Assembly (NCBI RefSeq): GCF_030580675.1
Contig: NZ_JAUQUB010000005.1
Span: forward strand, 1-64,000
From: Antiquaquibacter soli
GTDB taxonomy: Bacteria > Actinomycetota > Actinomycetes > Actinomycetales > Microbacteriaceae
Direction of reading: 5' to 3'
Length of the DNA: 64,000 nucleotides
Part shown: one piece after another, positions 1-8,402 of the stretch
Layout: every line of letters starts with the position of its first letter
Numbering within the stretch: the stretch's first letter is position 1
Made by a program: the position numbers and the translations under genes
The notes under the pieces: model-generated
Databases searched by the model: none
Seen by the model: the letters and a program-made list of their open reading frames with translations, nothing else
What the model was told of the DNA's origin: nothing

Positions 1-101
1 GCCGTCACGGTGCGCGGCTCGATCGTCAGGGAGACATCCTCCACCGCCTTGAACTTGCCGTAGAAGACATTCAGGTCATTGACCTCGATGCGCTTGGACA
101 C
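1..101 (-). CDS. pstB: Phosphate ABC transporter ATPase PstB (5' part only)
   Basis: Only the first 33 codons are inside the window; the gene continues beyond the left edge. The start is a GTG at 101-99 and the product begins [20 protein letters not shown], the usual PstB N-terminus: an Ile-Glu-Val strand, then the aromatic A-loop Tyr (FYG) that stacks on ATP. PstB is the cytoplasmic ATPase of the high-affinity phosphate importer. It lies 30 bp downstream of pstA on the same strand, so it is the last visible gene of pstS-pstC-pstA-pstB. Walker motifs are outside the window, so the call rests on the N-terminus and the operon position. Confidence 0.9.
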   Translation of the reverse strand, partial: MSKRIEVNDLNVFYGKFKAVEDVSLTIEPRTVT

Positions 102-131
102 GTGGGTTTCCTGTTCTGTGGATGACGGCGG

Positions 132-1208
132 CTAGCGGCCGAGCTTGGGGGAGAAGATGCGGGCGATGAGGCGCGCGATGAGGTTGAGCGCCATGACGAT
201 GAGGATGAGCGTGAGCGCGCCAGCCCACGCCCGGTCGAGGTAGGCCTGCACGTCGCTGCCGGGGTTGGCGTACTGGGTGTAGACGAAGACGGGGATCGTC
301 ATCATCCGGTCGCTGAAGAGGTCGTAGTTCATCGAGGCGGTGAAGCCGGAGATGATGAGAAGGGGCGCGGTCTCGCCGATGACGCGGGCGATGGCGAGCG
401 TGACGCCGGTCGCGATGCCGGCGATCGAGGTGGGGATGACGACCTTGAGAATGGTGAGCCACTTCGGCACGCCGAGCGCGTAGGAGGCCTCCCGCAGCTC
501 GTTCGGGACGATCTTGAGCATCTCCTCGGAAGACCGCACGACGACGGGGATCATGAGCAGGGAGAGGGCGACGGAGCCGCCGAAGCCGAAGCGGATGCCG
601 GGGTCCTGGAGCACGAGGGCGAAGAACGCGAACGCGAAGAGGCCGGCGACGATCGAGGGGATGCCGGTCATGACGTCGACGAAGAACGTGATCGCCCGCG
701 CGAGCGGACCGCGCCCGTACTCGACGAGGTAGATCGCGGTGAGCAGGCCCACGGGCACGGAGATGAGCGTCGCCATCCCGGTGATGAGCAGCGTGCCGGT
801 AATCGCGTGCAGCGCTCCACCGCCCTCCCCGACGACGTTGCGCATCGAGCTCGTGAAGAACTGCAGGTCGAAGCGGTGGAGTCCCTCCGACAGCACGGTG
901 AAGATGAGGGAGATGAGGGGCAGGAGCGCGATGATGAACGCGGTCGCGACGAGCGAGGTTACGAGCCGGTTCTTGGCCTGCCGGGCCCCCTCCACGAGGT
1001 AGGCGATCACGAAGATCGCCACATCGAAGAGCACGGTGCCGAGGAAGATCGCGAGCGCGATGTTGAAGTCGCCCCCGCCGCCCGCCGACATGAGGGCGAA
1101 GACGGCGCTCATGACCACCCAGCTGCCCGCGAGCAGCGCCCACGGCGCCCATTTGGGGAGGCGCCCGGTGGTGAGCGTGTTGACGATTGCCGGCTGGGTC
1201 GCGGTCAT
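132..1208 (-). CDS. pstA: Phosphate ABC transporter permease PstA
   Basis: 358-residue inner-membrane permease of the phosphate importer. The conserved cytoplasmic coupling loop is visible (ELREASYALGVPKWLTILKV, about residues 245-265), as is the PstA segment LVEYGRGPLARAI. At about 358 residues it is longer than classical PstA (about 290). The extra 60-70 N-terminal residues hold two additional predicted membrane segments before the canonical core, a layout often seen in actinobacterial PstA. The start ATG (1208-1206) overlaps the pstC stop by one base (ATGA), so translation is probably coupled to pstC. Upstream in-frame extension would run through pstC and is rejected. Confidence 0.95.
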   Translation of the reverse strand: MTATQPAIVNTLTTGRLPKWAPWALLAGSWVVMSAVFALMSAGGGGDFNIALAIFLGTVLFDVAIFVIAYLVEGARQAKNRLVTSLVATAFIIALLPLISLIFTVLSEGLHRFDLQFFTSSMRNVVGEGGGALHAITGTLLITGMATLISVPVGLLTAIYLVEYGRGPLARAITFFVDVMTGIPSIVAGLFAFAFFALVLQDPGIRFGFGGSVALSLLMIPVVVRSSEEMLKIVPNELREASYALGVPKWLTILKVVIPTSIAGIATGVTLAIARVIGETAPLLIISGFTASMNYDLFSDRMMTIPVFVYTQYANPGSDVQAYLDRAWAGALTLILIVMALNLIARLIARIFSPKLGR

Positions 1209-2146
1209 CAGTTTGCTCCGGAGAAGGCCTTGCGGCGGTTGATGACGATGCGCGCGATCGAGTTGATCACGAGCGTGATGAGGAACAGGATGAGGCCGGT
1301 CGCGATGAGCGCGTTGACGCCGACGCCGTGCGCCTCGGGGAAGTTGAGGGCGATGTTGCCGGCAATGGTCGACGGGTTCTGCGAGCCGGTCAGCACGAAC
1401 GTGATGAGCGCGGCCGGCGAGAGCACCATCGCGACGACCATCGTCTCGCCGAGCGCACGGCCGAGACCGAGCATGGCTGCGGAGATGATGCCGGGGCGTC
1501 CGAACGGGATGACCGCCATCTGGATCATCTCCCAGCGGGTGGCGCCGAGGGCGAGGGCCGCCTCCTGGTGGAGCACGGGCGTCTGGAGGAAGATCTCGCG
1601 GCACAGCGCCGTGATGATGGGGATGATCATGACCGCGAGCACGATCGCGACCGTGAGGATCGTGCGGCCCGTGCCCGACACCGGCGGAGTGAAGAGCGGA
1701 ATCCAGCCGAGGTTCTCGGTGAGCCAGGTGTAGAGCGGCGTGACGGCCGGCGCGAGCACCTTGATGCCCCACAACCCGAACACGACCGACGGGACGGCGG
1801 CGAGCAGGTCGATGACGTAGCCGAGGCCCTGGGCGACGCGACGCGGCGCGTAGTGGGAGATGAAGAGCGCGATGCCGAGCGAGACCGGGAGGGCCATGAG
1901 GAGCGCGAGGAATGCGGCCCAGACCGTGCCGAAGGCGAGCGGGGCGACGTAGGCCCAGAAGCTGGAGGGGGAGCCCTTGAGCTCGGCCGGGTCGACGAGG
2001 AGGGCCGGGATGCTCTGAGCGATGAGGAACACCGCGACGGCGGCGAGGGCGGCGAGGATGAGCGAGCCTGCGACGACGGTCGAGGTGGCGAAGATGCGGT
2101 CGGCGGGGCGCTGCTTGGCGCGGACCGACGGGGCTGCTGTCGTCAT
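1208..2146 (-). CDS. pstC: Phosphate ABC transporter permease PstC
   Basis: 312-residue permease, the partner of PstA in the PstSCAB phosphate importer. About six membrane segments are visible. The coupling loop with the EAALALGATRWEMIQM motif lies near residues 195-210, and the PstC-type segment SHYAPRRVAQGLGYVIDLLA lies near residue 100. The start ATG at 2146-2144 follows the hairpin after pstS by about 100 nt. Expression is therefore likely to be partly read-through from pstS. Its TGA overlaps the pstA ATG. Length and motif order are normal for the family. Confidence 0.95.
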   Translation of the reverse strand: MTTAAPSVRAKQRPADRIFATSTVVAGSLILAALAAVAVFLIAQSIPALLVDPAELKGSPSSFWAYVAPLAFGTVWAAFLALLMALPVSLGIALFISHYAPRRVAQGLGYVIDLLAAVPSVVFGLWGIKVLAPAVTPLYTWLTENLGWIPLFTPPVSGTGRTILTVAIVLAVMIIPIITALCREIFLQTPVLHQEAALALGATRWEMIQMAVIPFGRPGIISAAMLGLGRALGETMVVAMVLSPAALITFVLTGSQNPSTIAGNIALNFPEAHGVGVNALIATGLILFLITLVINSIARIVINRRKAFSGAN

Positions 2147-2194
2147 TCCTGTCTTCCTGCGGCGTGCGGTGGGGGTCGAGGTGGTCTGTCATGT

Positions 2195-2240
2195 CTGTCG
2201 GGCTGCGAACCGGGCGGGGAGCCCGGCCGCAGCCCGACAG
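2195..2240. terminator. Long hairpin between pstS and pstC (partial terminator or processing site)
   Basis: Perfect 13-bp inverted repeat CTGTCGGGCTGCG (2195-2207) / CGCAGCCCGACAG (2228-2240), enclosing a second 6-bp stem CCGGGC/GCCCGG (2210-2215 with 2221-2226). It starts 12 bp after the pstS stop on the minus strand. No T-run follows it, so it may work as a partial terminator or as a 3' stabiliser of the pstS mRNA. Either would give more binding protein than permease, as is common for binding-protein operons. Confidence 0.7.
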
Positions 2241-2251
2241 ATCACAGGGTG

Positions 2252-3340
2252 CTACTCGGCGACGATCGCCTCGAGCGCGGTGGCGACGCGGGCCGAGAGG
2301 TCCGCGGACAGCGGCGCAGCACCGGCAGCGGACGCCGCCTCGGCCTGGCCGGCCTCGCTCGTGATGTAGGAGATGTAGCCCTTGACGAGCGGCGCGACCT
2401 CGGCGTCCTGGAACTCGACGCACGTGACGATGTAGCTCACGAGCACGAGCGGGTAGTGCGTCGGGTCGGTCGTGGTGCGGTCGAGCTTGATCGCGAGGTC
2501 GGTCTCACCGTTGTTGGTGTCACCGGCGGGCGACTCGTCGACGACGGCCGCGGCCGCCTCCGGCGTGTACTTCACGAACTCGTCGCCGACCTTGATGGCG
2601 GCGGTACCGAGGTCTCCGGCCTTCGACGCGTCGGCGTAGCCGATCGTGTTCGTGCCGTTGGTGACCGCGTCAACGACGCCCGAGGTGCCCTGGGCGGCCT
2701 CGCCGGTCGCGTAGGGGAACGGGTCGGCCGGCTCGGCGTCCCACACCTCGGGGGCGACCTTGTAGAGGTAGTCCGCGAAGTTCTTCGTGGTGCCCGAGTC
2801 GTCCGAGCGGTGCACGGCGGTGATGGGGGCCGACGGGAGGGTCGCGTCGGGGTTGAGCGCGACGATCGCCGCGTCATCCCACGTCGTGATCTCGCCCTTG
2901 AAGATCTTGGCGAGGGTCACGGCGTCGAGGTTGAGCTCGTCGACGCCCTCGATGTTGAAGATGACCGCGATCGGGGAGATGTAGGCGGGGACCTGGATGT
3001 AGCCGGTGTCGGGAACGCACGCCGCGAAGCCGCCGTCGATCTCCTCCTGCTTGAGGGCGGAGTCGGTGCCGGCGAAGCTCACGCCGCCCGCGATGAAGGC
3101 CTCACGACCGGCGCCGGAGCCCGACGGGTCGTAGTTGATGGTCAGGTCGGGGTTCTCGGTCTGGAACGCGGCGATCCACGCCTCCTGAGCCGAACCCTGC
3201 GACGACGCGCCCGCGCCGTCGATCGTGCCGGACAGGCCGGCGGCGGGGGTCTCTCCACCCTCGTTGGCAGCGCACGAGGCGAGGAGGATGGTTCCTGCGA
3301 CAGCAATGGCACCGATGGTGCCAATTCGCTTCAGGTTCAC
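2252..3340 (-). CDS. pstS: Phosphate-binding lipoprotein PstS
   Basis: 362-residue extracellular phosphate-binding lipoprotein. It begins with a signal peptide (MNLKRIGTIGAIAVAGTILL) followed by the lipobox LASC, so Cys-23 would be lipidated and the protein anchored to the outer face of the membrane. Phosphate-ligand loops typical of PstS are visible: GAGASSQ near residue 43, SGSGAGREAF near residue 72, and HRSDDSGTT near residue 177. Start is the GTG at 3340-3338, with a GAAGGG-type ribosome site just upstream. It is the first gene of the pst operon. The 150 bp upstream carry a PHO-box candidate, consistent with RegX3 control from the senX3-regX3 genes elsewhere in this window. Confidence 0.96.
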   Translation of the reverse strand: MNLKRIGTIGAIAVAGTILLASCAANEGGETPAAGLSGTIDGAGASSQGSAQEAWIAAFQTENPDLTINYDPSGSGAGREAFIAGGVSFAGTDSALKQEEIDGGFAACVPDTGYIQVPAYISPIAVIFNIEGVDELNLDAVTLAKIFKGEITTWDDAAIVALNPDATLPSAPITAVHRSDDSGTTKNFADYLYKVAPEVWDAEPADPFPYATGEAAQGTSGVVDAVTNGTNTIGYADASKAGDLGTAAIKVGDEFVKYTPEAAAAVVDESPAGDTNNGETDLAIKLDRTTTDPTHYPLVLVSYIVTCVEFQDAEVAPLVKGYISYITSEAGQAEAASAAGAAPLSADLSARVATALEAIVAE

Positions 3341-3405
3341 AGTTTTCCCTTCGGGGAGTTAGATACAGGACTGGGCCGGTGCGACCCACTGCCTGAACCT
3401 AAGAA

Positions 3406-3439
3406 GAACGGTTAACCACCGTTGTCCCGAAAGGTGAAC
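3406..3439 (-). promoter_or_regulatory. Candidate PHO box upstream of pstS
   Basis: On the minus strand, GTTCACCTTTC (3439-3429) is followed by GGTTAACCGTTC (3417-3406), about 70-100 bp upstream of the pstS start. GTTCACC is the core repeat unit of actinobacterial PHO boxes. The same 11-mer, differing by one base (GTTCACCTTCC), lies between phoU and senX3 at 20682-20692, and a GGTTAAC-GTTC element is also near that copy. It is the likely RegX3 binding site. Confidence 0.6.
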
Positions 3440-3491
3440 GACGAGTAAACGCGGCACGAACAGTGCGCGCGACTCCCCGCAATCGCCTCGA

Positions 3492-4418
3492 TCAGCCGGG
3501 GCTGTGCGACTCGACGGCGACGAGCTTGCGCTTCGCGCGAGAGACGTGGAGCACCGAGAAGTCGCCCGTCGAGGGCATCGCCGCCGTGCGCAGGGCGGCA
3601 CTCGGGGCGGCCCCGGTGAGGTGGGCGATCTCGCTGACGATGTGCGGGATGACCGGGCCGTGGCTGCACAGAACGACCGAGTCCTTGCGCTTCAGCCGCT
3701 TCGCCACCACCTCCGGCACGCTCGACTGCCCGAACTCGTAGGCGTCCTGGCTGATCGCCGCGGTCTGCTTGATGGGCATCCCGGTGAGCTCGCTGAGCGG
3801 CGTCACGGTGGCGACGCAGCGCGCGGCCGAGCTCGAGATGATCTTCTCGGGGGCGAACGCGGCGATCGACGGGGCGATGGCGGCGGCCTGATCGGTGCCG
3901 CGGTGCATGAGGGGCCGCGTCGAGTCGGGCCCGTCCCACGTGCCAGGGGGCACTGCCTTGCCGTGGCGCGCGACGACGATCGCGAACGTCCGCGCCGTGC
4001 CGGCCTTGAGTCGCGCTCTCAGCGCCTCGATCATCTCGACGTCGTGCTCGTAGCTGACCTTCTTCACAGCCTTGTCGAGGGGCAGCCACTCCAGGGCGGC
4101 GATCTCGTCGTTCGCGCGGAACCTCGCCAGTTCGAGCGCGTGGTCATCCACCTCGGCCGACCAGTAGTACACGACCTTGGGCCGGCCGTTCGGCAGGGTG
4201 TAGTGCACCTCTCCGAGCGGTGCGCCGAGCGCGACGCTCAACCCGGTCTCCTCCTGCAGCTCGCGCACCGCGGTCTGCGGCAGGAGCTCGCCGGGGTCGA
4301 CTTTGCCCTTGGGGAGCGAGACATCCTTGTGCTGGGTGCGGTGCACGAGCAGCACTCGGGCCTGCTTGCCGATGAGGCGCCAGCAGACCACTCCCGCCGC
4401 GACGACGGGGTCCGTCAC
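3492..4418 (-). CDS. mutT1: Nudix hydrolase fused to a histidine phosphatase (MutT1-like)
   Basis: 308-residue two-domain enzyme. The N-terminal Nudix domain carries a complete Nudix box at about residues 38-60 ([20 protein letters not shown], then TGL). The C-terminal domain is a histidine phosphatase with the catalytic RHG at 151-153 and a second His in SHGPVIPHI. This is the architecture of mycobacterial MutT1, which hydrolyses oxidised guanine nucleotides and diadenosine polyphosphates. The start is the GTG at 4418-4416, whose GTGA overlaps the ppk stop codon and so indicates translational coupling. A longer in-frame version from 4544 would be buried in ppk and is rejected. Pairing with ppk is conserved in actinobacteria. 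Confidence 0.9.
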   Translation of the reverse strand: MTDPVVAAGVVCWRLIGKQARVLLVHRTQHKDVSLPKGKVDPGELLPQTAVRELQEETGLSVALGAPLGEVHYTLPNGRPKVVYYWSAEVDDHALELARFRANDEIAALEWLPLDKAVKKVSYEHDVEMIEALRARLKAGTARTFAIVVARHGKAVPPGTWDGPDSTRPLMHRGTDQAAAIAPSIAAFAPEKIISSSAARCVATVTPLSELTGMPIKQTAAISQDAYEFGQSSVPEVVAKRLKRKDSVVLCSHGPVIPHIVSEIAHLTGAAPSAALRTAAMPSTGDFSVLHVSRAKRKLVAVESHSPG

Positions 4419-6592
4419 CGCAGAGCAGCCGTCCGCTTGCGTGATGCGATTCGCGTCATGAGGACATTCTGCATGTCCTGCAGCGGTGCGCCCGACTCCG
4501 AGCGCGCGTGACGGCTCCATTCGCCGGAATCGTCCAGCCACCACGAGGAGGTCTCGTCGGACATCGCGAGGTCGAAGATCTGCTCCAACTCGGCCAAGTG
4601 GTCGGGGTCGGTGATGCGGACGAGCGCCTCGACGCGGCGGTCGAGGTTGCGGTGCATCATGTCCGAGCTGCCGATGTAGACGAGGGGGTCGCCGTCGTTG
4701 TGGAACGAGAAGATGCGGGCGTGCTCGAGGTAGCGGCCGAGGATGCTGCGCACCCGGATGTTCTCGCTGAGCCCGGGCTGCCCGGGCTTGATGCCGCAGA
4801 TCCCGCGCACCACGAGGTCGACCGGCACGCCAGCACCGCTCGCGCGGTAGAGCGCGTCGATGATCGCCTCGTCGACGATCGAGTTGACCTTGATGCGGAT
4901 GCCCGACGGCCGACCCGCCTTGGCGTTGTCGATCTCGCCCTGGATCGCTTTGAGAAGTCCCTTGCGCAAGTGGAGAGGGGCGACGAGGAGGCGCTTGAAC
5001 TTCTTCTCGATCGCGTAGCCGGAGAGCTCGTTGAACAGTCGGGTGAGGTCCTTGCCGACGGTGTCACTCGCGGTGAGGAGACCGAGGTCCTCGTAGATGC
5101 GGCTCGTCTTCGGGTTGTAGTTGCCCGTGCCGATGTGGCTGTAGTGCCGAAGCACGCCGCCCTCCTGGCGCACGACGAGGGCGAGCTTGCAGTGCGTCTT
5201 GAGCCCGACGAGCCCGTAGACGACGTGCACTCCCGCCTTCTCGAGCTTGCGGGCCCACGAGATGTTCGCCGTCTCGTCGAAGCGCGCCTTGATCTCGACG
5301 AGCGCGAGCACGGCCTTGCCCGCCTCCGCGGCGTCGATGAGCGCCTCTACGATCGGGCTGTCGCCGCTCGTGCGGTACAGCGTCTGCTTGATGGCGAGCA
5401 CGTTCGGGTCGGCGGCCGCCTGCTCGAGGAAGGCCTGCACGCTCGTCGAGAACGACTCGTACGGGTGGTGGAGCAGGATGTCCTGCTTCGCGATCGACGC
5501 GAAGATGTCGGGAGCCGAGTTGGAGTCCTTCGGCAGCAGGCTCACGGCGGTCGTCGGGATGGCCCGCGGATACTTGAGGGCGGGCCGGTCGATCCGCGTC
5601 AGCTGGAACAGGCCGCCGAGGTCGAGGGGAGCGGGGAGGCGGTAGACCTCCTGCTCAGTGATGCCCAGCTCGCGAACCAGCAGGTCGAGGGTGACCGGGT
5701 CCATGTCGTCCGTGATCTCGAGGCGGATCGGCGGGCCGAAGCGGCGGTTGAGCAGTTGCTTCTCGAGCGCCTGCAGGAGGTTCTCGTTCGGGTCCTCCTC
5801 GACCTCGACGTCTTCGTTGCGGGTCACGCGGAACTCGTGGTGAGCGATGATCTCCATGCCTGGGAAGAGCTCCTCGAGGTGGTTGGAGATGAGGTCCTCG
5901 AGCGGGATGTAGCGCATCTGGCCGCTCTCGTCGTCGGGTAGCTCCACGAATCGCGGGAGGTTCGTGGGCACCTTGAGGCGGGCGAACTCCTCCTTGCCCG
6001 TCTTCGGGTTGCGCACGCGCACGCTCAGGTTGAGCGAGAGGCCCGAGATGTAGGGGAACGGGTGCGCGGGGTCCACCGCGAGCGGCATGAGCACCGGGAA
6101 GATCTGGCTGGAGAAGATCTCGTCGATCCTCGAGCGGTCCGACTCCGCGAGATCCGCCCACGTCTCGATGTGGATGCCCGCCTCGTCGAGTGCGGGCTTG
6201 ACCTGCTCGCGGTAGGCGCGCGCGTGCCGCTCCTGCAGCTCGTGGGCCTTCGCGCTCACGTCGGCGAGCACGTCAGCGGGGGCGCGCCCCGTGTTCGTCG
6301 GCACGGCGATACCCGTCTCGATGCGGCGCTTGAGGCCGGCGACGCGCACCATGAAGAACTCGTCCAGGTTGCTCGAGAAGATCGCGAGGAAGTTGGCCCG
6401 CTCGAGGAGCGGCAGCTGGTCGTCCTCGGCGAGCTCGAGCACGCGCTGGTTGAACGCGAGCCAGCTCAGCTCCCGGTCGAGGTAGCGATCGACGGGCAGC
6501 GTGCCGTCGTCGACGCTCGACGACTCGTCGAGGTCGTACTCGTCCAACGAGTCGGTCGCGGCGGTCGCGTCGCCGAGGGGGGAGCTGTCCAT
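4415..6592 (-). CDS. ppk: Polyphosphate kinase 1
   Basis: 725-residue PPK1, which reversibly polymerises the gamma-phosphate of ATP into polyphosphate. All family regions are present: an N-terminal helical domain ([20 protein letters not shown]), the middle domain, and two phospholipase-D-like catalytic domains. The HIGTGNYNP motif contains the His that is autophosphorylated, and [19 protein letters not shown] contains the second active-site His. Start is the ATG at 6592-6590 behind a GGCAGGA-like site; upstream in-frame extension reaches back into glnR. It is the middle gene of glnR-ppk-mutT1 and ends with a GTGA overlap into mutT1. Length is normal for PPK1. Confidence 0.96.
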   Translation of the reverse strand: MDSSPLGDATAATDSLDEYDLDESSSVDDGTLPVDRYLDRELSWLAFNQRVLELAEDDQLPLLERANFLAIFSSNLDEFFMVRVAGLKRRIETGIAVPTNTGRAPADVLADVSAKAHELQERHARAYREQVKPALDEAGIHIETWADLAESDRSRIDEIFSSQIFPVLMPLAVDPAHPFPYISGLSLNLSVRVRNPKTGKEEFARLKVPTNLPRFVELPDDESGQMRYIPLEDLISNHLEELFPGMEIIAHHEFRVTRNEDVEVEEDPNENLLQALEKQLLNRRFGPPIRLEITDDMDPVTLDLLVRELGITEQEVYRLPAPLDLGGLFQLTRIDRPALKYPRAIPTTAVSLLPKDSNSAPDIFASIAKQDILLHHPYESFSTSVQAFLEQAAADPNVLAIKQTLYRTSGDSPIVEALIDAAEAGKAVLALVEIKARFDETANISWARKLEKAGVHVVYGLVGLKTHCKLALVVRQEGGVLRHYSHIGTGNYNPKTSRIYEDLGLLTASDTVGKDLTRLFNELSGYAIEKKFKRLLVAPLHLRKGLLKAIQGEIDNAKAGRPSGIRIKVNSIVDEAIIDALYRASGAGVPVDLVVRGICGIKPGQPGLSENIRVRSILGRYLEHARIFSFHNDGDPLVYIGSSDMMHRNLDRRVEALVRITDPDHLAELEQIFDLAMSDETSSWWLDDSGEWSRHARSESGAPLQDMQNVLMTRIASRKRTAALR

Positions 6593-6645
6593 GCGCCCAT
6601 CCTGCCACCGCCGCGTGAACTGCGGGTTAAGTGCAACCGGGACGG

Positions 6646-7341
6646 CTAGGGAGCGGTCTGCGCCGAACCGACGCGCTCGGCATCCTCGTCGTAGACGTTG
6701 AAGCGGTAGCCCACGTTGCGCACCGTTCCGATGAGCGACTCGAGGTCGCCGAGCTTGGCGCGCAACCGACGCACGTGCACGTCGACCGTGCGAGTACCGC
6801 CGAAGTAGTCGTAGCCCCACACCTCGCTGAGCAGCTGCTCGCGGGTGAACACGCGGGAGGGGTGGGTCGCGAGGAAGCGCAACAGCTCGAACTCCTTGAA
6901 CGTGAGGTCGAGGGGGCGGCCGTGCACTTTCGCCGAGTAAGACGCCTCGTCGATGACAACCCCGGATGCCTGGATCTTGTTGCTCGACGAGTCCTGGGCC
7001 TGCCGTCCGAGCGCCAGGCGGATGCGTGCATCCGCCTCCGCCGGACCGGCCGTCGCGAGGATGACATCGTCGACGCCCCAGTCCGCCGACACGGCGGTGA
7101 GGCCGCCCTCGGTGAGGATGAGGATGAGCGGCACCGTCACGCCCGTGGTGTTGAGGATCTTGCACAGCGACTTCGCGCTCGCCAGATCCTGCCGGGCGTC
7201 CACGAAGATGAGATCGCACGTCGGCGCGGAGATGAGCGAAGCAGGGGATGCCGGAATCTGCTTCGTCGAGTGGCTGAGGAGCCCCAGTGCCGGGAAGACT
7301 TCGCTGTCCACCGCAGAGGTGAGTATCAACAGCTGCGCCAA
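6646..7341 (-). CDS. glnR: GlnR-type OmpR-family nitrogen regulator
   Basis: 231-residue orphan response regulator. The receiver is atypical (LIFVDARQD with Asp-48, but lacking the usual acidic cluster near the N-terminus). It is followed by a complete winged-helix DNA-binding domain ([20 protein letters not shown] ... [19 protein letters not shown]). The combination of [16 protein letters not shown] and [15 protein letters not shown] in the receiver matches actinobacterial GlnR, the global regulator of nitrogen genes. The start is a rare TTG (7341-7339) directly behind a strong GGAGGA ribosome site. No histidine kinase lies beside it. It heads the glnR-ppk-mutT1 row, so nitrogen signalling and polyphosphate synthesis may share a transcript. 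Confidence 0.86.
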   Translation of the reverse strand: MAQLLILTSAVDSEVFPALGLLSHSTKQIPASPASLISAPTCDLIFVDARQDLASAKSLCKILNTTGVTVPLILILTEGGLTAVSADWGVDDVILATAGPAEADARIRLALGRQAQDSSSNKIQASGVVIDEASYSAKVHGRPLDLTFKEFELLRFLATHPSRVFTREQLLSEVWGYDYFGGTRTVDVHVRRLRAKLGDLESLIGTVRNVGYRFNVYDEDAERVGSAQTAP

Positions 7342-7391
7342 TAGTCCTCCAGAGTGCGTGGGGTTAGTCTACGTCCCCGTACAATCGCACT

Positions 7392-7649
7392 GTGACGTGG
7401 CAATTGCTCAGCGTGCTGCCGGTGTGGGTACTCAGCCTCGCCGCGGCGGTTCTGATCGGCGTCGCATCTGCTCCCGAGCAGCGCATCACCTGGGTGGGGA
7501 TCGCCTTCGCAGCGTCGATCGTCGCGACCTTCGTCATCCAGCTGGCCATCCAGCGCAAAGAGGGCTTCGTCGTGCGCACCATGGCCGGCATCGGCGGGTC
7601 GCTCGTGATCCTGGCGGCAACAACCGCGGTTTTTACCGTCCTCCTGTAG
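7392..7649 (+). CDS. Small membrane protein
   Basis: 85-residue protein with three predicted membrane segments (LLSVLPVWVLSLAAAVLIGV, WVGIAFAASIVATFVIQLAI, GGSLVILAATTAVFTVLL). A short basic stretch IQRKEG lies after segment 2. It is divergent from glnR, with only 50 bp between the starts. A TACAAT -10 element at 7380-7385 lies exactly 6 nt before the GTG start, so transcription probably begins at the start codon (leaderless). No function is recognised. Confidence 0.8.
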   Translation: MTWQLLSVLPVWVLSLAAAVLIGVASAPEQRITWVGIAFAASIVATFVIQLAIQRKEGFVVRTMAGIGGSLVILAATTAVFTVLL

Positions 7650-7684
7650 CCGGGTGCTCGGACGGGGGAGAGTAGGCTAGAAGC

Positions 7685-7795
7685 ATGCTTCTCGCTCTTG
7701 AGCTGTTCTTCGTCGGCCTCCTCGGCCTGGCAGTGCTCGCGATCGGCTACGTGTCGGTCGTGGTGCTGTACAACCTCTTCCGCGGCCAGCGCTGA
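7685..7795 (+). CDS. 36-residue single-span membrane peptide
   Basis: Very short gene: 36 codons from ATG 7685 to TGA 7793-7795. The product is a single hydrophobic helix (LLALELFFVGLLGLAVLAIG, continuing to YVSVVVLYNLF) with a basic C-terminal RGQR tail, a topology expected to leave the C-terminus in the cytoplasm. A TAGGCT -10 element at 7673-7678 lies 6 nt before the ATG, so the mRNA should be leaderless. Third codon positions are strongly GC-rich, as in real genes here. It sits 11 bp upstream of the nitrobindin-like gene and is likely co-transcribed with it. Function unknown. Confidence 0.65.
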   Translation: MLLALELFFVGLLGLAVLAIGYVSVVVLYNLFRGQR

Positions 7796-7805
7796 GGCGC
7801 GGCTC

Positions 7806-8402
7806 GTGATCGAGCTCGGCGCCGACCTCCCGGCCGAACTGGCACCCCTCTCGTGGCTGATCGGCGTGTGGGAGGGCACGGGCGTCGTGCACTACAACCG
7901 TGGTGAGACCACAGACACCCTCGAGTTCGGCCACCGGGTGAGCTTCTCCCACGACGGGCTCCCGTACCTCAACTACACCTCTTCGACGTGGCTGCTCACC
8001 GAGGACAGCGCCCCGCACGTCTCCGAGCTCGGCTATTGGCGGTTGAGCCGGCCGCTCGGCCCCGGGGATCCGGGACCCGGGATGCTCGCGGGCGTCGGCG
8101 CCCGCCCCTTCACCTCGGCCGCCGCCGTGGAGACGCTGCGCAACGCCGAGGACGGCTTCGACCTCGAGGTCTCGATCCTGCACCCGGACGGCGTGAGCGA
8201 ACTGTACCTCGGCCAGGTCAAGGGCCCGCGCATCGACCTCGCGACCGACGCCGTCGTGCGCACCGCGGGCGCCAAGGACTATGCGGCGGCCACGCGGCTG
8301 TACGGTCTCGTCGACGGGCACCTCCTGTGGGCGTGGGACATCGCCGCCCTCGGACTACCGCTCACGTCTCACGCATCGGGGAGGCTCGCCCGTGTCGACT
8401 GA
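7806..8402 (+). CDS. Nitrobindin-like heme-binding beta-barrel protein (FABP family)
   Basis: 198-residue protein of the nitrobindin / THAP4-C-terminal fold, a ten-stranded barrel that binds ferric heme and can bind NO or isomerise peroxynitrite. The diagnostic N-terminal motif LIGVWEGTG is present near residue 18. It is followed by alternating beta-strands (LEFGHRVSFSHDGLPYLNYT, TSSTWLL) and a C-terminal LYGLVDGHLLWAWDIAA segment. Start GTG 7806 was chosen because it gives the compact family start (MIELGADLPAEL). Its last 11 bases overlap the following ygfZ gene, so the two are an operon. Adjacency to ygfZ is also seen in other actinobacteria. Confidence 0.82.
   Translation: MIELGADLPAELAPLSWLIGVWEGTGVVHYNRGETTDTLEFGHRVSFSHDGLPYLNYTSSTWLLTEDSAPHVSELGYWRLSRPLGPGDPGPGMLAGVGARPFTSAAAVETLRNAEDGFDLEVSILHPDGVSELYLGQVKGPRIDLATDAVVRTAGAKDYAAATRLYGLVDGHLLWAWDIAALGLPLTSHASGRLARVD

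Noticed and set aside
1187-3415. 742-codon open frame on the plus strand opposite pstC and pstS
   Set aside because: Same reason: antisense shadow of clear pst genes.
4508-5941. Long plus-strand frame opposite ppk
   Set aside because: Composition is that of a shadow; ppk is complete with all catalytic motifs.
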